Below are positions 9,538-17,843 of a stretch of 64,000 nucleotides of DNA, piece after piece. Source of the DNA: DATFVA01 sp963745945 (GTDB taxonomy: Bacteria; Bacteroidota; Ignavibacteria; Ignavibacteriales; Ignavibacteriaceae); assembly GCA_963745945.1 (NCBI GenBank), contig CAVUZG010000004.1, forward strand, positions 1,550,001-1,614,000. The letters are read 5' to 3'. The notes beneath the pieces are model-generated. The model searched no databases and was not told where the DNA came from. It saw only the letters and a program-made list of their open reading frames with translations. Within the stretch, counting starts at the first letter, position 1. Every line of letters begins with the position of its first letter. The translations under genes were made by a program, and so were the position numbers.

Positions 9538-10533
9538 TTAATAAACAAATTCACCTTCTTTCATTAAGAATTTTTTGTTTCCGTTTTTGTACTGTATTTC
9601 CATAGTAGGTTTGTACAAAAGATAATCTCTGTGAATGCCTGAATTATTTTTTCCTCCGCCGGGAAAATCTGCATTATTACCGAAAGCAATATGAGCTGTA
9701 TGCAGTGCTTTTTCATCTTCCAGCATATTCCCGGTTATATGTGCACCGGGATTAACTCCTATACCAAGCTCACCTATAACATCCGCTTCATCATCAACAT
9801 ACGTAAGCTCCTTAATTCTCTTTTCAAGTTCTTTATCACTACTTTCAAACCTTGTGATTTTTCCTCTGCTAACGTGAACTTTTAGCGGCTTCTTAAGCAG
9901 ACCTATGTCACCAATGCTTGCATCAAATACAATAACACCTTCTGCTTCGGTTTCTAGAGGAGCACAATAAATTTCGCCGCAGGGAATATTGCACATTTCG
10001 CCCCCAGATACTCCTATGTCGCCCGTAAACTTTCTGCCTGCTACCCCTAATTGAACATCAGTTCCTATAGTTGTTGTAATATGAATTTTATCAGCATTCC
10101 TCAGCTTATTAATCAGCTTTTCTGATGTTGCCTTCATCTTTCCAAAATCAACATTAACTGAGTTAAGCATCATATTTTCATTTATCCCGGGCATATGTCC
10201 CATCCTGGCAACCGGGTTTTCTTCAACTTTGAATATCCATTTTATGCGGAAGTATATTTCCCCGGGAAAAGCTCTGATTATATTAAGCACAATTGTTTTC
10301 CCCGGCAGCATTTTTTCAAGTCCTGAAGGAATTTCTTTTAACGGGCGCATATCATTCTTAATTTCATAAACCTCAACGGAACAATTCTTTTCAATTGAAG
10401 CTATACGAAATGCTTCTGCAACAGAAGCGGAATCTGTATCTGTAAGTATCAGAACTTTTTCATTCAATGCAGGATTAAAAATATATTCCATTGCCCCTGA
10501 GGCTGCGGAGATCAGCTTATTTCTGTTTTCCAT
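9538..10533 (-). CDS. M29-like aminopeptidase family protein
   Basis: 331 residues. The C-terminal half carries the M29 (thermophilic aminopeptidase) signature: GGEMCNIPCGEIYCAPLE supplies the metal-ligand glutamates, ELGIGVNPGA is the second glutamate segment, and the end holds TAHIAFGNN and SGIHRDYLL with the expected His and Asp. M29 enzymes use two metals to remove N-terminal residues; the same fold includes 2,5-dihydroxypyridine dioxygenase-type proteins, so the substrate is not fixed by sequence. It is somewhat shorter than classical M29 enzymes (about 400 residues). GGGAG lies eight bases before the ATG. It appears cytoplasmic with no signal peptide, monocistronic and divergent from the next gene. 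Confidence 0.82.
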   Translation of the reverse strand: MENRNKLISAASGAMEYIFNPALNEKVLILTDTDSASVAEAFRIASIEKNCSVEVYEIKNDMRPLKEIPSGLEKMLPGKTIVLNIIRAFPGEIYFRIKWIFKVEENPVARMGHMPGINENMMLNSVNVDFGKMKATSEKLINKLRNADKIHITTTIGTDVQLGVAGRKFTGDIGVSGGEMCNIPCGEIYCAPLETEAEGVIVFDASIGDIGLLKKPLKVHVSRGKITRFESSDKELEKRIKELTYVDDEADVIGELGIGVNPGAHITGNMLEDEKALHTAHIAFGNNADFPGGGKNNSGIHRDYLLYKPTMEIQYKNGNKKFLMKEGEFVY

Positions 10534-10844
10534 TGCAGGCTCCCATAATTATTTAAAACAATTATTTATACAATAATGTATACTCAAATAACGGGCGAGA
10601 TTCAACTCCGGGTGTAATTCGATACAGAAAATTTTTTGATACACTGAAAAAGATTTTTTAATTGAGAAATTTCACTGAACTTTCCTGAAGCATTGATTAT
10701 AAACATTGTCCCTCCGGGTTATTTTTCCTGTTAAAATTTTTTAATAAAAGTTTAATCCCGCTTTAATTTTTAATCCGTATTTATAAATGATATATGGTTT
10801 AGCAGCTAATTAATTTATTCGTTCACAATTAAAGAAAGAATTCT
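10534..10844. other. Divergent intergenic region
   Basis: 311 bp between two divergently transcribed genes, strongly AT-rich, with no open frame that looks coding. It should contain both promoters, but I see no element I can name with confidence. Confidence 0.5.
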
Positions 10845-11150
10845 ATGAAAATGCTTTTGAGAGTAACCCTGCCGCATGAACCTTTTAATGCTTTGGTAAA
10901 AAAAGGTACCGTGGGAAAAACACTGGAAAAGATTATGGGAGAATTAAAGCCTGAAACCGCATTCTTTTCACTGAACAATGGTCAGAGAAGTGCACTAATG
11001 GTTGTAAATGTAACCAATGGCGGTGATTATGTTAAGTATGCTGAACCGTTCTTTCTGCAGTTCAACGCAAATATAAGTTTTGAAATTCTAATGACTCCGG
11101 AGGAATTGAAGGCTTCCGGGATTGAGGAGATAGGTAAAATATATGGTTAA
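10845..11150 (+). CDS. Conserved small protein, DUF3303-like
   Basis: 101 residues: an alpha/beta pattern opening with MLLRVTLPHEPFN and ending AEPFFLQFNANISFEILMTPEELKASG. Relatives with this layout occur widely, are sometimes mislabelled as pantothenate synthetase, and look like a single dimeric alpha-beta (ferredoxin-like) domain. No catalytic residues can be assigned. It has no signal peptide. It is followed by a strong terminator 33 bp downstream, so it is a single-gene transcript. Confidence 0.7.
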   Translation: MKMLLRVTLPHEPFNALVKKGTVGKTLEKIMGELKPETAFFSLNNGQRSALMVVNVTNGGDYVKYAEPFFLQFNANISFEILMTPEELKASGIEEIGKIYG

Positions 11151-11182
11151 TTCCCTTTAAAAACCGAATGAAGCGTGTAGGG

Positions 11183-11225
11183 ATGGCACAAACTGATTTT
11201 TAAGTTTGTGCCATTCTCAATTTTT
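11183..11225 (+). terminator. Rho-independent terminator
   Basis: Perfect 12-bp stem ATGGCACAAACT (11183-11194) / AGTTTGTGCCAT (11203-11214), 8-nt loop, followed by TCTCAATTTTT. It closes the DUF3303-like gene. Confidence 0.75.
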
Positions 11226-11397
11226 AAATAAGTACTCTCTCAACTGCGGGTCTGCAAAAACCGGTTAAATTCCGGATAGCTTGTGTTTCACAATTCATTT
11301 ATCCCCTTCCGGTTTTTAATACTAAATTCATAATTATATAAAATTTTTTATATTGATGAACAGATCAATCATTCAATAATAAATTATCGAGGGAAAT

Positions 11398-12228
11398 ATG
11401 GATAGTCTTAATACCAGTAATCTGCAAAGCTACGGGGAGAAATTCATCGGGCTTGCTTTTGAATACGGACCAAAATTGCTGCTTGCAATCCTGGTACTTG
11501 TAATAGGTCTGTGGATAATACGGTTAGTTCTGAAAGCGGCTAACAAAACTATGGAACGATCAGCCCTTGAAATTTCATTAAGAAAATTTTTAAGTAGTCT
11601 TTTCGGGATTATATTAAAAGTTCTCCTGCTCATAAGTGTTGCCTCAATGATGGGTATCGCCACAACATCCTTTATTGCTATACTCGGCGCGGCTGGTCTT
11701 GCTGTTGGATTAGCACTCCAGGGAGGTCTGGCAAATTTTGCAGGCGGGGTTATAATCCTGATCTTCAAACCGTTTAAAGTTGGTGACTTTATTGAGGCTC
11801 AGAGTTATTTGGGAACTGTGCATGAGATTACAATATTCACAACAATTCTTAAGACCCCGGATAATAAAACAGTTATTATTCCGAACGGCGCATTATCAAA
11901 CGGAAGTATGGTTAACTTTTCCACCGAACAAAACAGGCGGGTTGATATGGTATTCGGGATAGGTTACGGTGACAGTATTGAAAAAGCAAAAAAGGTTTTA
12001 ACAGATCTTGTAAATTCAGATGAAAGAGTTCTTAAAGATCCCGCTCCGCAAATAGTGGTAGGAGAATTGGGAGACAGCTCGGTAAACTTTAATGTCAGGG
12101 TCTGGTGTGATGCTTCAAACTACTGGAGTATTTATTTTGATACGCATGAAAAAGTAAAACTGACTTTTGATGCACAAGGAATTTCCATTCCTTTCCCGCA
12201 ACGAGATGTACATATGTATAACCAGTAA
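11398..12228 (+). CDS. mscS: Small-conductance mechanosensitive channel (MscS family)
   Basis: 276 residues, close to the 286 of E. coli MscS. Three N-terminal membrane segments are visible at about 27-50, 62-85 and 86-120; the third is the Gly/Ala-rich pore helix (AAGLAVGLALQGGLANFAGG). The beta domain (FKVGDFIEAQSYLGTVHEI, then TPDNKTVIIPNGALSNGSMVN) and the alpha/beta C-terminal domain follow. The protein gates in response to membrane tension and releases solutes during hypo-osmotic shock. GAGGGA precedes the ATG. It stands alone and is convergent with the hydrolase gene. Confidence 0.93.
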   Translation: MDSLNTSNLQSYGEKFIGLAFEYGPKLLLAILVLVIGLWIIRLVLKAANKTMERSALEISLRKFLSSLFGIILKVLLLISVASMMGIATTSFIAILGAAGLAVGLALQGGLANFAGGVIILIFKPFKVGDFIEAQSYLGTVHEITIFTTILKTPDNKTVIIPNGALSNGSMVNFSTEQNRRVDMVFGIGYGDSIEKAKKVLTDLVNSDERVLKDPAPQIVVGELGDSSVNFNVRVWCDASNYWSIYFDTHEKVKLTFDAQGISIPFPQRDVHMYNQ

Positions 12229-12294
12229 TTTTATTGTAGGAAGATAATTCGTATTGCGCAGAGAAGTATTAAAATGATTTAACAATATAAAGTC

Positions 12295-12349
12295 TGAATG
12301 GATGAATGTTTGTAATTTATTTTGAAAAATGATCACATTCATCCATTCA
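12295..12349. terminator. 15-bp perfect inverted repeat between convergent genes, possible bidirectional terminator
   Basis: TGAATGGATGAATGT (12295-12309) pairs perfectly with ACATTCATCCATTCA (12335-12349) across a 25-nt loop. It sits between mscS and the oppositely oriented hydrolase gene. There is no good T-run on either side, so termination is inferred from position and stem length. Confidence 0.45.
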
Positions 12350-12401
12350 TAAATTCAGTTGTTCAGCTACACTCTACCAGGAAAACCAGCAGCCAGTTCT
12401 C

Positions 12402-13385
12402 TTACTTCTTATTCAGAAAATCATTTATAGTTTTAATAAAAAGGTCAGGCTGATCAACAAATGTCATATGACCGCTCTGAGGAAATATAACCAGCTTTGA
12501 ACCGGGAATTTTTTCGTGCATCTCTTCTGATAGTGAAGGAGCGCATTCATCATGATCCCCGCAGTTTATAAGTGTCGGGACTTTTATCGTATGAAGCTTA
12601 TCAACATATTCAACTGACTTAAGATTTCCATCAATAACATACTCACCATCGGATCCCCACATCTCACGGTAAAGAGTCCATGCAAAGCCCTGGCTAACCG
12701 GATCATAGGAAGGATCGGGATTACGCTGGTAGAGGTAAGGGAAATATCCTTCACCCCATGCGGCGTTCATATATTCTGTTGTGTACCGGTTCTGTTCATA
12801 AGGAAGTCCGTGACCATATAATCCTTCCTTTTCCATTTTATTAATTCTGTCACGCAATTCGGGCGGCATATTTTCTTTTATCTTCACAAAAACGTCATTC
12901 ATCTGTTTTGTGCTGGGGAATGTGCTGCATAAAATGAGGTGCGACAAATTCTCCTGGTATTTAAGAGCGTAAGCCTGTGCAAGTACTCCGCCGTATGAAT
13001 GCCCAAGCAGATTTATTTTACCAAGACCGAGAGCTTTTCTGACTGCTTCAACATCTTCAGCCATATTCTCTACTGTGTATTGAGTTGCATCATCAAGTAC
13101 TCCTGATTTACCTGAGCCTCGTTCATCAATAAAAATCAAACGGTTATGCCGCGCGAGCGGAAGCAGGTAAGGGAGGAAGTAATCGTGTGTGGCGCCGGGC
13201 CCTCCGTGAACGATCATCAGAGGTTCACCCTTTCCAAACTCTTCGTACCATATCATCACTCCGTTCGCATCAACATACCCCTGCTGTATCTGGTATACGT
13301 TTGAAGATTTGTCCTGTGATTGCTGGCAGAATAACAAAGTTGATAAAAATATGGAAAATAAAGTAGAAATAATAAAGCGGTTCAT
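12402..13385 (-). CDS. Exported proline iminopeptidase-like alpha/beta hydrolase
   Basis: An upstream ATG at 13421 exists, but the start at 13385 has GGGAGT properly spaced before it and begins a good signal peptide (MNRFIISTLFSIFLSTLLFC), giving 327 residues. The lipobox-like TLLFCQQ suggests a lipoprotein or exported enzyme. The fold is clear: oxyanion motif HGGPGATHD, nucleophile elbow GHSYGG, acid in CGDHDE and catalytic His in QSGHMTF. The HGGPG motif points to S33 proline iminopeptidases, which release N-terminal proline, or to related amidases/lactonases. Monocistronic; substrate not determinable from sequence. Confidence 0.86.
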   Translation of the reverse strand: MNRFIISTLFSIFLSTLLFCQQSQDKSSNVYQIQQGYVDANGVMIWYEEFGKGEPLMIVHGGPGATHDYFLPYLLPLARHNRLIFIDERGSGKSGVLDDATQYTVENMAEDVEAVRKALGLGKINLLGHSYGGVLAQAYALKYQENLSHLILCSTFPSTKQMNDVFVKIKENMPPELRDRINKMEKEGLYGHGLPYEQNRYTTEYMNAAWGEGYFPYLYQRNPDPSYDPVSQGFAWTLYREMWGSDGEYVIDGNLKSVEYVDKLHTIKVPTLINCGDHDECAPSLSEEMHEKIPGSKLVIFPQSGHMTFVDQPDLFIKTINDFLNKK

Positions 13386-13558
13386 CTTTTTACTCCCGTA
13401 ATTTTTAGAAAGCTTTAACAAACTTACGAAGGATATGTGAGTTAATACAAAGGCTTTGATGTATAATCAATTAGTGTTTTACTCTTATTAAAATTTAGTT
13501 ATGTTATGAAAGATAATTGCGGGATAAATTTTTTCTTTAAACTGAAATAAAGGAAAAG

Positions 13559-13786
13559 ATGAGCAAAAATTGGTTTGTGCGAAAAGGAATTTTCTTTTTT
13601 CCCGTCTCAATGACCGGGTGGTTAATTGCAGCCGGAGCCCTGGTATATTGTATTTATATCTTTATTGATATAGACAGCAGCTCACATTCAGCCAGCGATA
13701 CACTAAGAAACTTTTTCTTTATGGCTTTAATTGCAGGAGCTGTCTATTCTATTATTGCTTTTTTTACAAGTAATGAGATAAAATGA
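13559..13786 (+). CDS. Small conserved membrane protein
   Basis: 75 residues with two predicted membrane helices (about 19-37 and 51-69) separated by a Ser/Asp-rich loop. AAAGGA lies close before the ATG and a strong terminator follows two bases after the stop, so the gene is well delimited. The opening KNWFVRKG and FFPVSMTGW resemble small uncharacterised membrane proteins in Bacteroidota. Function unknown. Confidence 0.75.
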   Translation: MSKNWFVRKGIFFFPVSMTGWLIAAGALVYCIYIFIDIDSSSHSASDTLRNFFFMALIAGAVYSIIAFFTSNEIK

Positions 13787-13787
13787 T

Positions 13788-13829
13788 ATCTGCCTGCAAT
13801 CTTAAAATTGAAGCAGGCAGATTAATTTT
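13788..13829 (+). terminator. Rho-independent terminator, probably bidirectional
   Basis: Perfect 10-bp stem ATCTGCCTGC (13788-13797) / GCAGGCAGAT (13813-13822), then TAATTTTTAG. It lies between convergent genes; A-rich sequence on the other side would let it serve the minus strand as well. Confidence 0.78.
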
Positions 13830-13844
13830 TAGAAAAAGATTTTT

Positions 13845-14408
13845 CTACATTACCGGCCACAGCCATCCGAAAATACCTGCTGTGAACAGCGCATAAATTA
13901 ACCCATCGAACATAGATTTAAAAGTTGCGCCCCAGCTTTTCATATACCAGATGCTGTCCTGCATAAGTGCAAGACTATAACCAGCAAATGAAACGGCACC
14001 GACAAACCGGAACACTGAAAGATAATCAGATCCCGCCTGAACTGCGTGACCCGTAATGTATGCTGAAAAAATGCCGATGATAAGGCAATAGATGAACCAT
14101 AAAACCAGGCTCTTACCCATTTTCATTTCACCTGAGGGAAAAACCGTTGTAATAAGAACCGGACCTTTGTTCATTTTCTCCTGGAATTGTTCCGATTTTC
14201 TTTCTTTGGGATCGTCACAGAAAGGAAGCATATAATCCCCAGTCGGAATATTATACTTCCTGAGATCATTCATTATCTCATCTTCGGAAGGAAGTTTTTT
14301 GAAATCGGAATTATGGTAAGTAAAAAGCATGTGCAGAAGAGAACTAATAACAAAAACGGCAACGGCAGAAAGTAGTATCGGCAGCCAGAGCGAAACAATG
14401 GAAACCAT
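13845..14408 (-). CDS. Hypothetical four-helix membrane protein
   Basis: 187 residues; GGAGG lies nine bases before the ATG. Predicted membrane segments: about 5-27, 102-122, 130-150 and 163-186. Between the first and second is a soluble stretch (KKLPSEDEIMNDLRKYNIPTGDYMLPF). The pattern ISSLLHMLFTYHNSDFKKLPSED matches an uncharacterised conserved family seen in diverse bacteria; no catalytic motif is apparent. It lies 86 bp downstream of the esterase gene on the same strand and might be cotranscribed. Confidence 0.75.
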   Translation of the reverse strand: MVSIVSLWLPILLSAVAVFVISSLLHMLFTYHNSDFKKLPSEDEIMNDLRKYNIPTGDYMLPFCDDPKERKSEQFQEKMNKGPVLITTVFPSGEMKMGKSLVLWFIYCLIIGIFSAYITGHAVQAGSDYLSVFRFVGAVSFAGYSLALMQDSIWYMKSWGATFKSMFDGLIYALFTAGIFGWLWPVM

Positions 14409-14494
14409 ATTATTTCCTCCAGTAATTTTTAAATAGTGTGAATTTTTACCTGTGTGACAAGATAGTGAAGTTTGAACGACAACCGCAATAAAAA

Positions 14495-15754
14495 TTATTT
14501 AATTCCGAAAAAATAAACCAGTACATCTGATTCACTCTCTCTCCAGTTCCCCCACTGATGACCGCCGTTGTATATATGAAATGAATGACGAATATTTAAT
14601 TTGTTCATTTCATTATCCAGTTTCTGATTTGCTGATAAAAACGTATGCCCTTCAATTGTTCCGCCAGCCAGGTCATAAACTCCAGCTTCAAAGCTAAAAT
14701 TCATCTTCTTCAGATCTGAATTGCTATTGGATGCATCTTCAAGAACATCCAGAAGTTTATCTGAAATTGTTGGTGATTGTCCGGCAGCGTTAAGAAATTT
14801 ATCAGTTCTTTTAAGCGGAACAAGAAGAGAAACATGTGCACCTGCGGAAATTCCCATTGCAACACGATTCTCAGCCAGCATTGATGTCTTATAATTTTTA
14901 TCTATGTAAGGAACAAGCTCATCACATATAAAAGATATATATGGATCTGTTTCGTTCAGATAATAATTCACATCGCCGTCAACAAACTGAATGAACACCG
15001 CAATAACCGGACGGATTTTCTTTTCAGCTATAAGGTTATCTAATATGTTCACGAAAGAACAATACTTTATTGCTTCAAGTCCATCACTGTAATACAAAGA
15101 TGGAAGACCTGACAACGAATCATAACCAGAGGGTTTATAAATCTTTATTAATCTTGTTTTCCCGGAATCGATTTTACTTTTGAATAACAGGCTGTCTGTT
15201 GTTCCATGAAAAATATTTTCATTATAATTCCTCACAGGATCTGGTTTGAACAACGGCATTGCCAGTTGTGAATGAGGTCCGAATCCACTCGGTGTTATCT
15301 CAGGGTTACGCGGATCAGTCATTGCATTATTATTTATACTAAACAAATAATCAACCCGTGTATCGGGAGGAAGAGAATAGATTTTGTAAAAGAAATTCTC
15401 CTTACCGCAAGGTATTTTTTCAAGTGTGTCAGGAGTTGACCAGCCTGATTGAATATCGCCGTTGACCAAAACCACGGAATCCGCTCCCACGTAGTAAATA
15501 ATAGCTAAATCACTGTCTTCAATTATCGGGGATATTGGGTGAGCTGCTATAAGGTTCTGGAGAAAGTCAGAGCGCTCAATTAAGGGGAGCTGCTTCAGTG
15601 AATCAATAAATCTTACGGTAATGCTTTTTTCAAGTCGTGATTCTGATGGTACAGTTGAGGGAACCTGTACAGATTTTATGCTATCTTCGCAGCAGGTCAG
15701 CAGCGGAAGGAAAATAAGAATTGAAAAGAATAAATATCTCTCCCCCGCTTTCAT
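14495..15754 (-). CDS. Exported esterase of the enterochelin-esterase/CE1 type
   Basis: An ATG at 15766 exists, but AGG spaced seven bases before the ATG at 15754 favours the latter, giving 419 residues and a lipoprotein signal (LFLPLLTCCED). Residues about 60-170 resemble the early-set/Ig-like N-terminal domain common in this family. The C-terminal alpha/beta hydrolase part has the nucleophile GISAGAH, preceded by the usual YIDKNYKT segment, a possible acid in EAGVYDLAG and the catalytic His in NGGHQWGNW. Relatives hydrolyse siderophore, feruloyl or acetyl-xylan esters; which applies here is not visible. Divergent from the ECF operon. Confidence 0.82.
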   Translation of the reverse strand: MKAGERYLFFSILIFLPLLTCCEDSIKSVQVPSTVPSESRLEKSITVRFIDSLKQLPLIERSDFLQNLIAAHPISPIIEDSDLAIIYYVGADSVVLVNGDIQSGWSTPDTLEKIPCGKENFFYKIYSLPPDTRVDYLFSINNNAMTDPRNPEITPSGFGPHSQLAMPLFKPDPVRNYNENIFHGTTDSLLFKSKIDSGKTRLIKIYKPSGYDSLSGLPSLYYSDGLEAIKYCSFVNILDNLIAEKKIRPVIAVFIQFVDGDVNYYLNETDPYISFICDELVPYIDKNYKTSMLAENRVAMGISAGAHVSLLVPLKRTDKFLNAAGQSPTISDKLLDVLEDASNSNSDLKKMNFSFEAGVYDLAGGTIEGHTFLSANQKLDNEMNKLNIRHSFHIYNGGHQWGNWRESESDVLVYFFGIK

Positions 15755-15909
15755 TTTTAACCTCATTCACAATATGATTTTAACTATGCAAAAATATAGA
15801 ACAATTAATTCTCAAAAAAAATTTTCTACGGATAACACATTTTCCCGGCCGGAATATTCGAAGGGAAATTTGTAAATGTGTATTTAATAAAAATTATTTT
15901 TAATTACGG

Positions 15910-15935
15910 GTAACATTTTACCATGTTTTTGCGTC
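15910..15935 (+). promoter_or_regulatory. Putative ECF-sigma promoter of the sigma/anti-sigma operon
   Basis: GTAAC at 15910-15914 and CGTC at 15932-15935 are separated by 17 bp. An AAC box with a CGT box at this spacing is the general pattern of promoters recognised by ECF sigma factors, which often drive their own operon. A start point just downstream would leave a leader of roughly 20 nt, matching the absence of a Shine-Dalgarno before the sigma gene. Inference from one site only. Confidence 0.5.
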
Positions 15936-15960
15936 TCTCTGATAGCAAACGAAAATATCT

Positions 15961-16482
15961 TTGATTAATAAATCTGAAAATATATTAGAGTTTACTTTAC
16001 TGTATAATAAATACAAAATACGACTCTATAATTACGTTCTTAAGATGTGTTCAGACAGTATGCTGGCGGACGACATCGTGCAGGACGTTTTCATAAAGCT
16101 TTACAGGAATTTAAGCTCCATACAAAATAAGCAGAGTGTGCATTTCTGGTTATTCAAAACTGCTAGAAATGAATTCTATACACTTTTAAGAAACACAAAA
16201 CTCAGTAAGCTATATACTAACGCTGAAGATTACGATGAACTTGAAATTGAAGATGAACTTTCGGTTACAGAGGAAATTGAAAATAATGAACTTAAATCAA
16301 TAGTAATAAATGAACTTGATAAGATGAGTGCTGAAAACAAAGAAATTTTTGTGCTGAAAGAATACTCCGGATTTACATATAAAGAAATAGCTGCGTTGCT
16401 TGAACTCGATATTGAAACAGTAAAAAGCAGGTTATATAAAATCAGGCAAAGACTTATTAAAAAGATATCAAAACTTGTGTAG
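15961..16482 (+). CDS. ECF RNA polymerase sigma factor
   Basis: 173 residues. Starts at TTG: the in-frame TAG at 15943 leaves no ATG or GTG ahead of the conserved region. Sigma region 2 is clear (YKIRLYNYVLKMCSDSMLADDIVQDVFIKLYRN with the -10 recognition helix, then FWLFKTARNEF) and region 4 carries the helix-turn-helix (YSGFTYKEIAALLELDIETVKSRLYKIRQRL). The linker is acidic. The next gene, 21 bp downstream, encodes an anti-sigma-like membrane protein, and an ECF-type promoter precedes this gene, so autoregulation by released sigma is likely (inference). Confidence 0.9.
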   Translation: MINKSENILEFTLLYNKYKIRLYNYVLKMCSDSMLADDIVQDVFIKLYRNLSSIQNKQSVHFWLFKTARNEFYTLLRNTKLSKLYTNAEDYDELEIEDELSVTEEIENNELKSIVINELDKMSAENKEIFVLKEYSGFTYKEIAALLELDIETVKSRLYKIRQRLIKKISKLV

Positions 16483-16503
16483 AAAATAATACAGGTGATT
16501 TAA

Positions 16504-16971
16504 ATGGATGATAATAAAATCAGGGAAATGATTAATCTTTATTGCGATGATGAACTGAAAAAAGATGAAGAATCATTTTTATTCACTCAGCTTTCGGAGA
16601 ATTTTGAGGCGAGAGAATATTTCAAAAGATTAAACAGTATTAAAGGCGCAATTGCGGACTCAGTTGAAGAATTTCCTGAAGAACTAGATGAAAGAATTCT
16701 TAAGTCCGTCAATTTGGAGAATTCATCCGGACAATCACTTTATTCAAAACATAATTTATTCATTTCGGTTTCAATTGCGGCATCAATTGTTCTGCTGATT
16801 ATCAGCGGCTACCTGTTTTTCAGAATTTCTGTTTACAATGGAAAAGTTGATAACCTTTCACAACAGTTAAAAATGCAGTCCCGCACAATAGAAATGCTCT
16901 ACAATTCCTTACCGGGAATAGAAGTTGAATCATCACTAAAAAATGCAATTATCATAAAACCAAACAGTTGA
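16504..16971 (+). CDS. Anti-sigma-factor-like single-pass membrane protein
   Basis: 155 residues; AGGTGAT precedes the ATG. The N-terminal half is a small acidic helical domain (EMINLYCDDELKKDEESFLF) of the kind that holds an ECF sigma factor at the membrane; the canonical zinc-binding HxxxCxxC of ZAS domains is absent. One membrane helix at about 84-105 (FISVSIAASIVLLIISGYLF) is followed by a short coiled-coil-like periplasmic tail (VDNLSQQLKMQSRTIEML). Position directly after the sigma gene and topology support the call; the family itself is not recognised by a motif. Confidence 0.75.
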   Translation: MDDNKIREMINLYCDDELKKDEESFLFTQLSENFEAREYFKRLNSIKGAIADSVEEFPEELDERILKSVNLENSSGQSLYSKHNLFISVSIAASIVLLIISGYLFFRISVYNGKVDNLSQQLKMQSRTIEMLYNSLPGIEVESSLKNAIIIKPNS

Positions 16972-16978
16972 GAATAAA

Positions 16979-17713
16979 ATGAAAACAAATTATTTATTTC
17001 TGCTTTTACTTCTTCTTATTCCATTCGGATGCAAAGAAGGAAATGATATTGAAGTAGTAACTGATTATAATCAGGACTATGTTCAGTATAAAGATTTAGA
17101 TAAATCTCCCCAATTAATAAATGGAAATTCGGACGCGCTAATACACTCGATTATGACAGTTTATCACAAAAAATACCCTGTTACAGATAAGGTAAATGAA
17201 AAGCCATCTCTCGAATACAGGTTTCTGGTAGACGAAAAAGGTACGGTGAAAAAAGTTATTGTAGGTAAGAATAATGATCCGGAAATAAATAAGCTTGTAC
17301 TAAATTCAGTAAAAGACTGGAAATTCACACCCGGTGAAAAGAATGGTAAGGTTGTAAAGTTTCAGGATCCGATGATATTATCTGAATTTGCCAACCTTGA
17401 TATAAATGAAAAAGATTATTATCAGGCCGTCGATCAAATGCCGGAACCCATTGGAGGCATGATGTCCATTCAGCAAAAGATTGTATATCCTGACTCCGCA
17501 AAAAATAATGGAATTGAAGGAAAAGTTTTTCTGACAGCATATATTAATGAAGCAGGAAATGTTGTATCAGTTAAAATTAATAAAGGAATCGGCGGCGGAT
17601 GCGATGAAGCTGCAATGCAGGCAGTTCTGCAAACAAAGTTTATTCCGGGAAAGCAGGATGGCAAACCTGTAAAAGTTCAGGTCACTATTCCAATAGTTTT
17701 TAAACTGCATTAG
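16979..17713 (+). CDS. Lipoprotein with two TonB C-terminal-type domains
   Basis: 244 residues, starting seven bases after the anti-sigma gene. Lipoprotein signal IPFGC with lipidation expected at Cys18. Two TonB_C-like repeats are visible: about 45-135 (LVDEKGTVKKVIVGKNND, then DWKFTPGEKNGKVV) and about 150-244 (YPDSAKNNGIEGKVFLTAYI, then VLQTKFIPGKQDGKPVKVQV). True TonB has an N-terminal membrane helix and proline-rich linker; neither is here, so it probably does not energise receptors itself. As third gene of an ECF operon it could be a periplasmic sensor or signal partner (inference). Confidence 0.85.
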   Translation: MKTNYLFLLLLLLIPFGCKEGNDIEVVTDYNQDYVQYKDLDKSPQLINGNSDALIHSIMTVYHKKYPVTDKVNEKPSLEYRFLVDEKGTVKKVIVGKNNDPEINKLVLNSVKDWKFTPGEKNGKVVKFQDPMILSEFANLDINEKDYYQAVDQMPEPIGGMMSIQQKIVYPDSAKNNGIEGKVFLTAYINEAGNVVSVKINKGIGGGCDEAAMQAVLQTKFIPGKQDGKPVKVQVTIPIVFKLH

Positions 17714-17736
17714 AAAACAGTTTACTTAATTTTTAT

Positions 17737-17768
17737 AGAAGGAAGTTATTTACACTTCCTTCTTTTGT
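17737..17768 (+). terminator. Rho-independent terminator of the ECF operon
   Basis: Perfect 10-bp stem AGAAGGAAGT (17737-17746) / ACTTCCTTCT (17754-17763), 7-nt loop, T-run. It lies 23 bp after the stop of the TonB_C lipoprotein gene. Confidence 0.8.
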
Positions 17769-17843
17769 TCCAACCTGTTTTCACAAATCAAAATCTATCC
17801 GTATATTTTTCCAATCCTTTACAAAAAATGAATGAGACACTTT

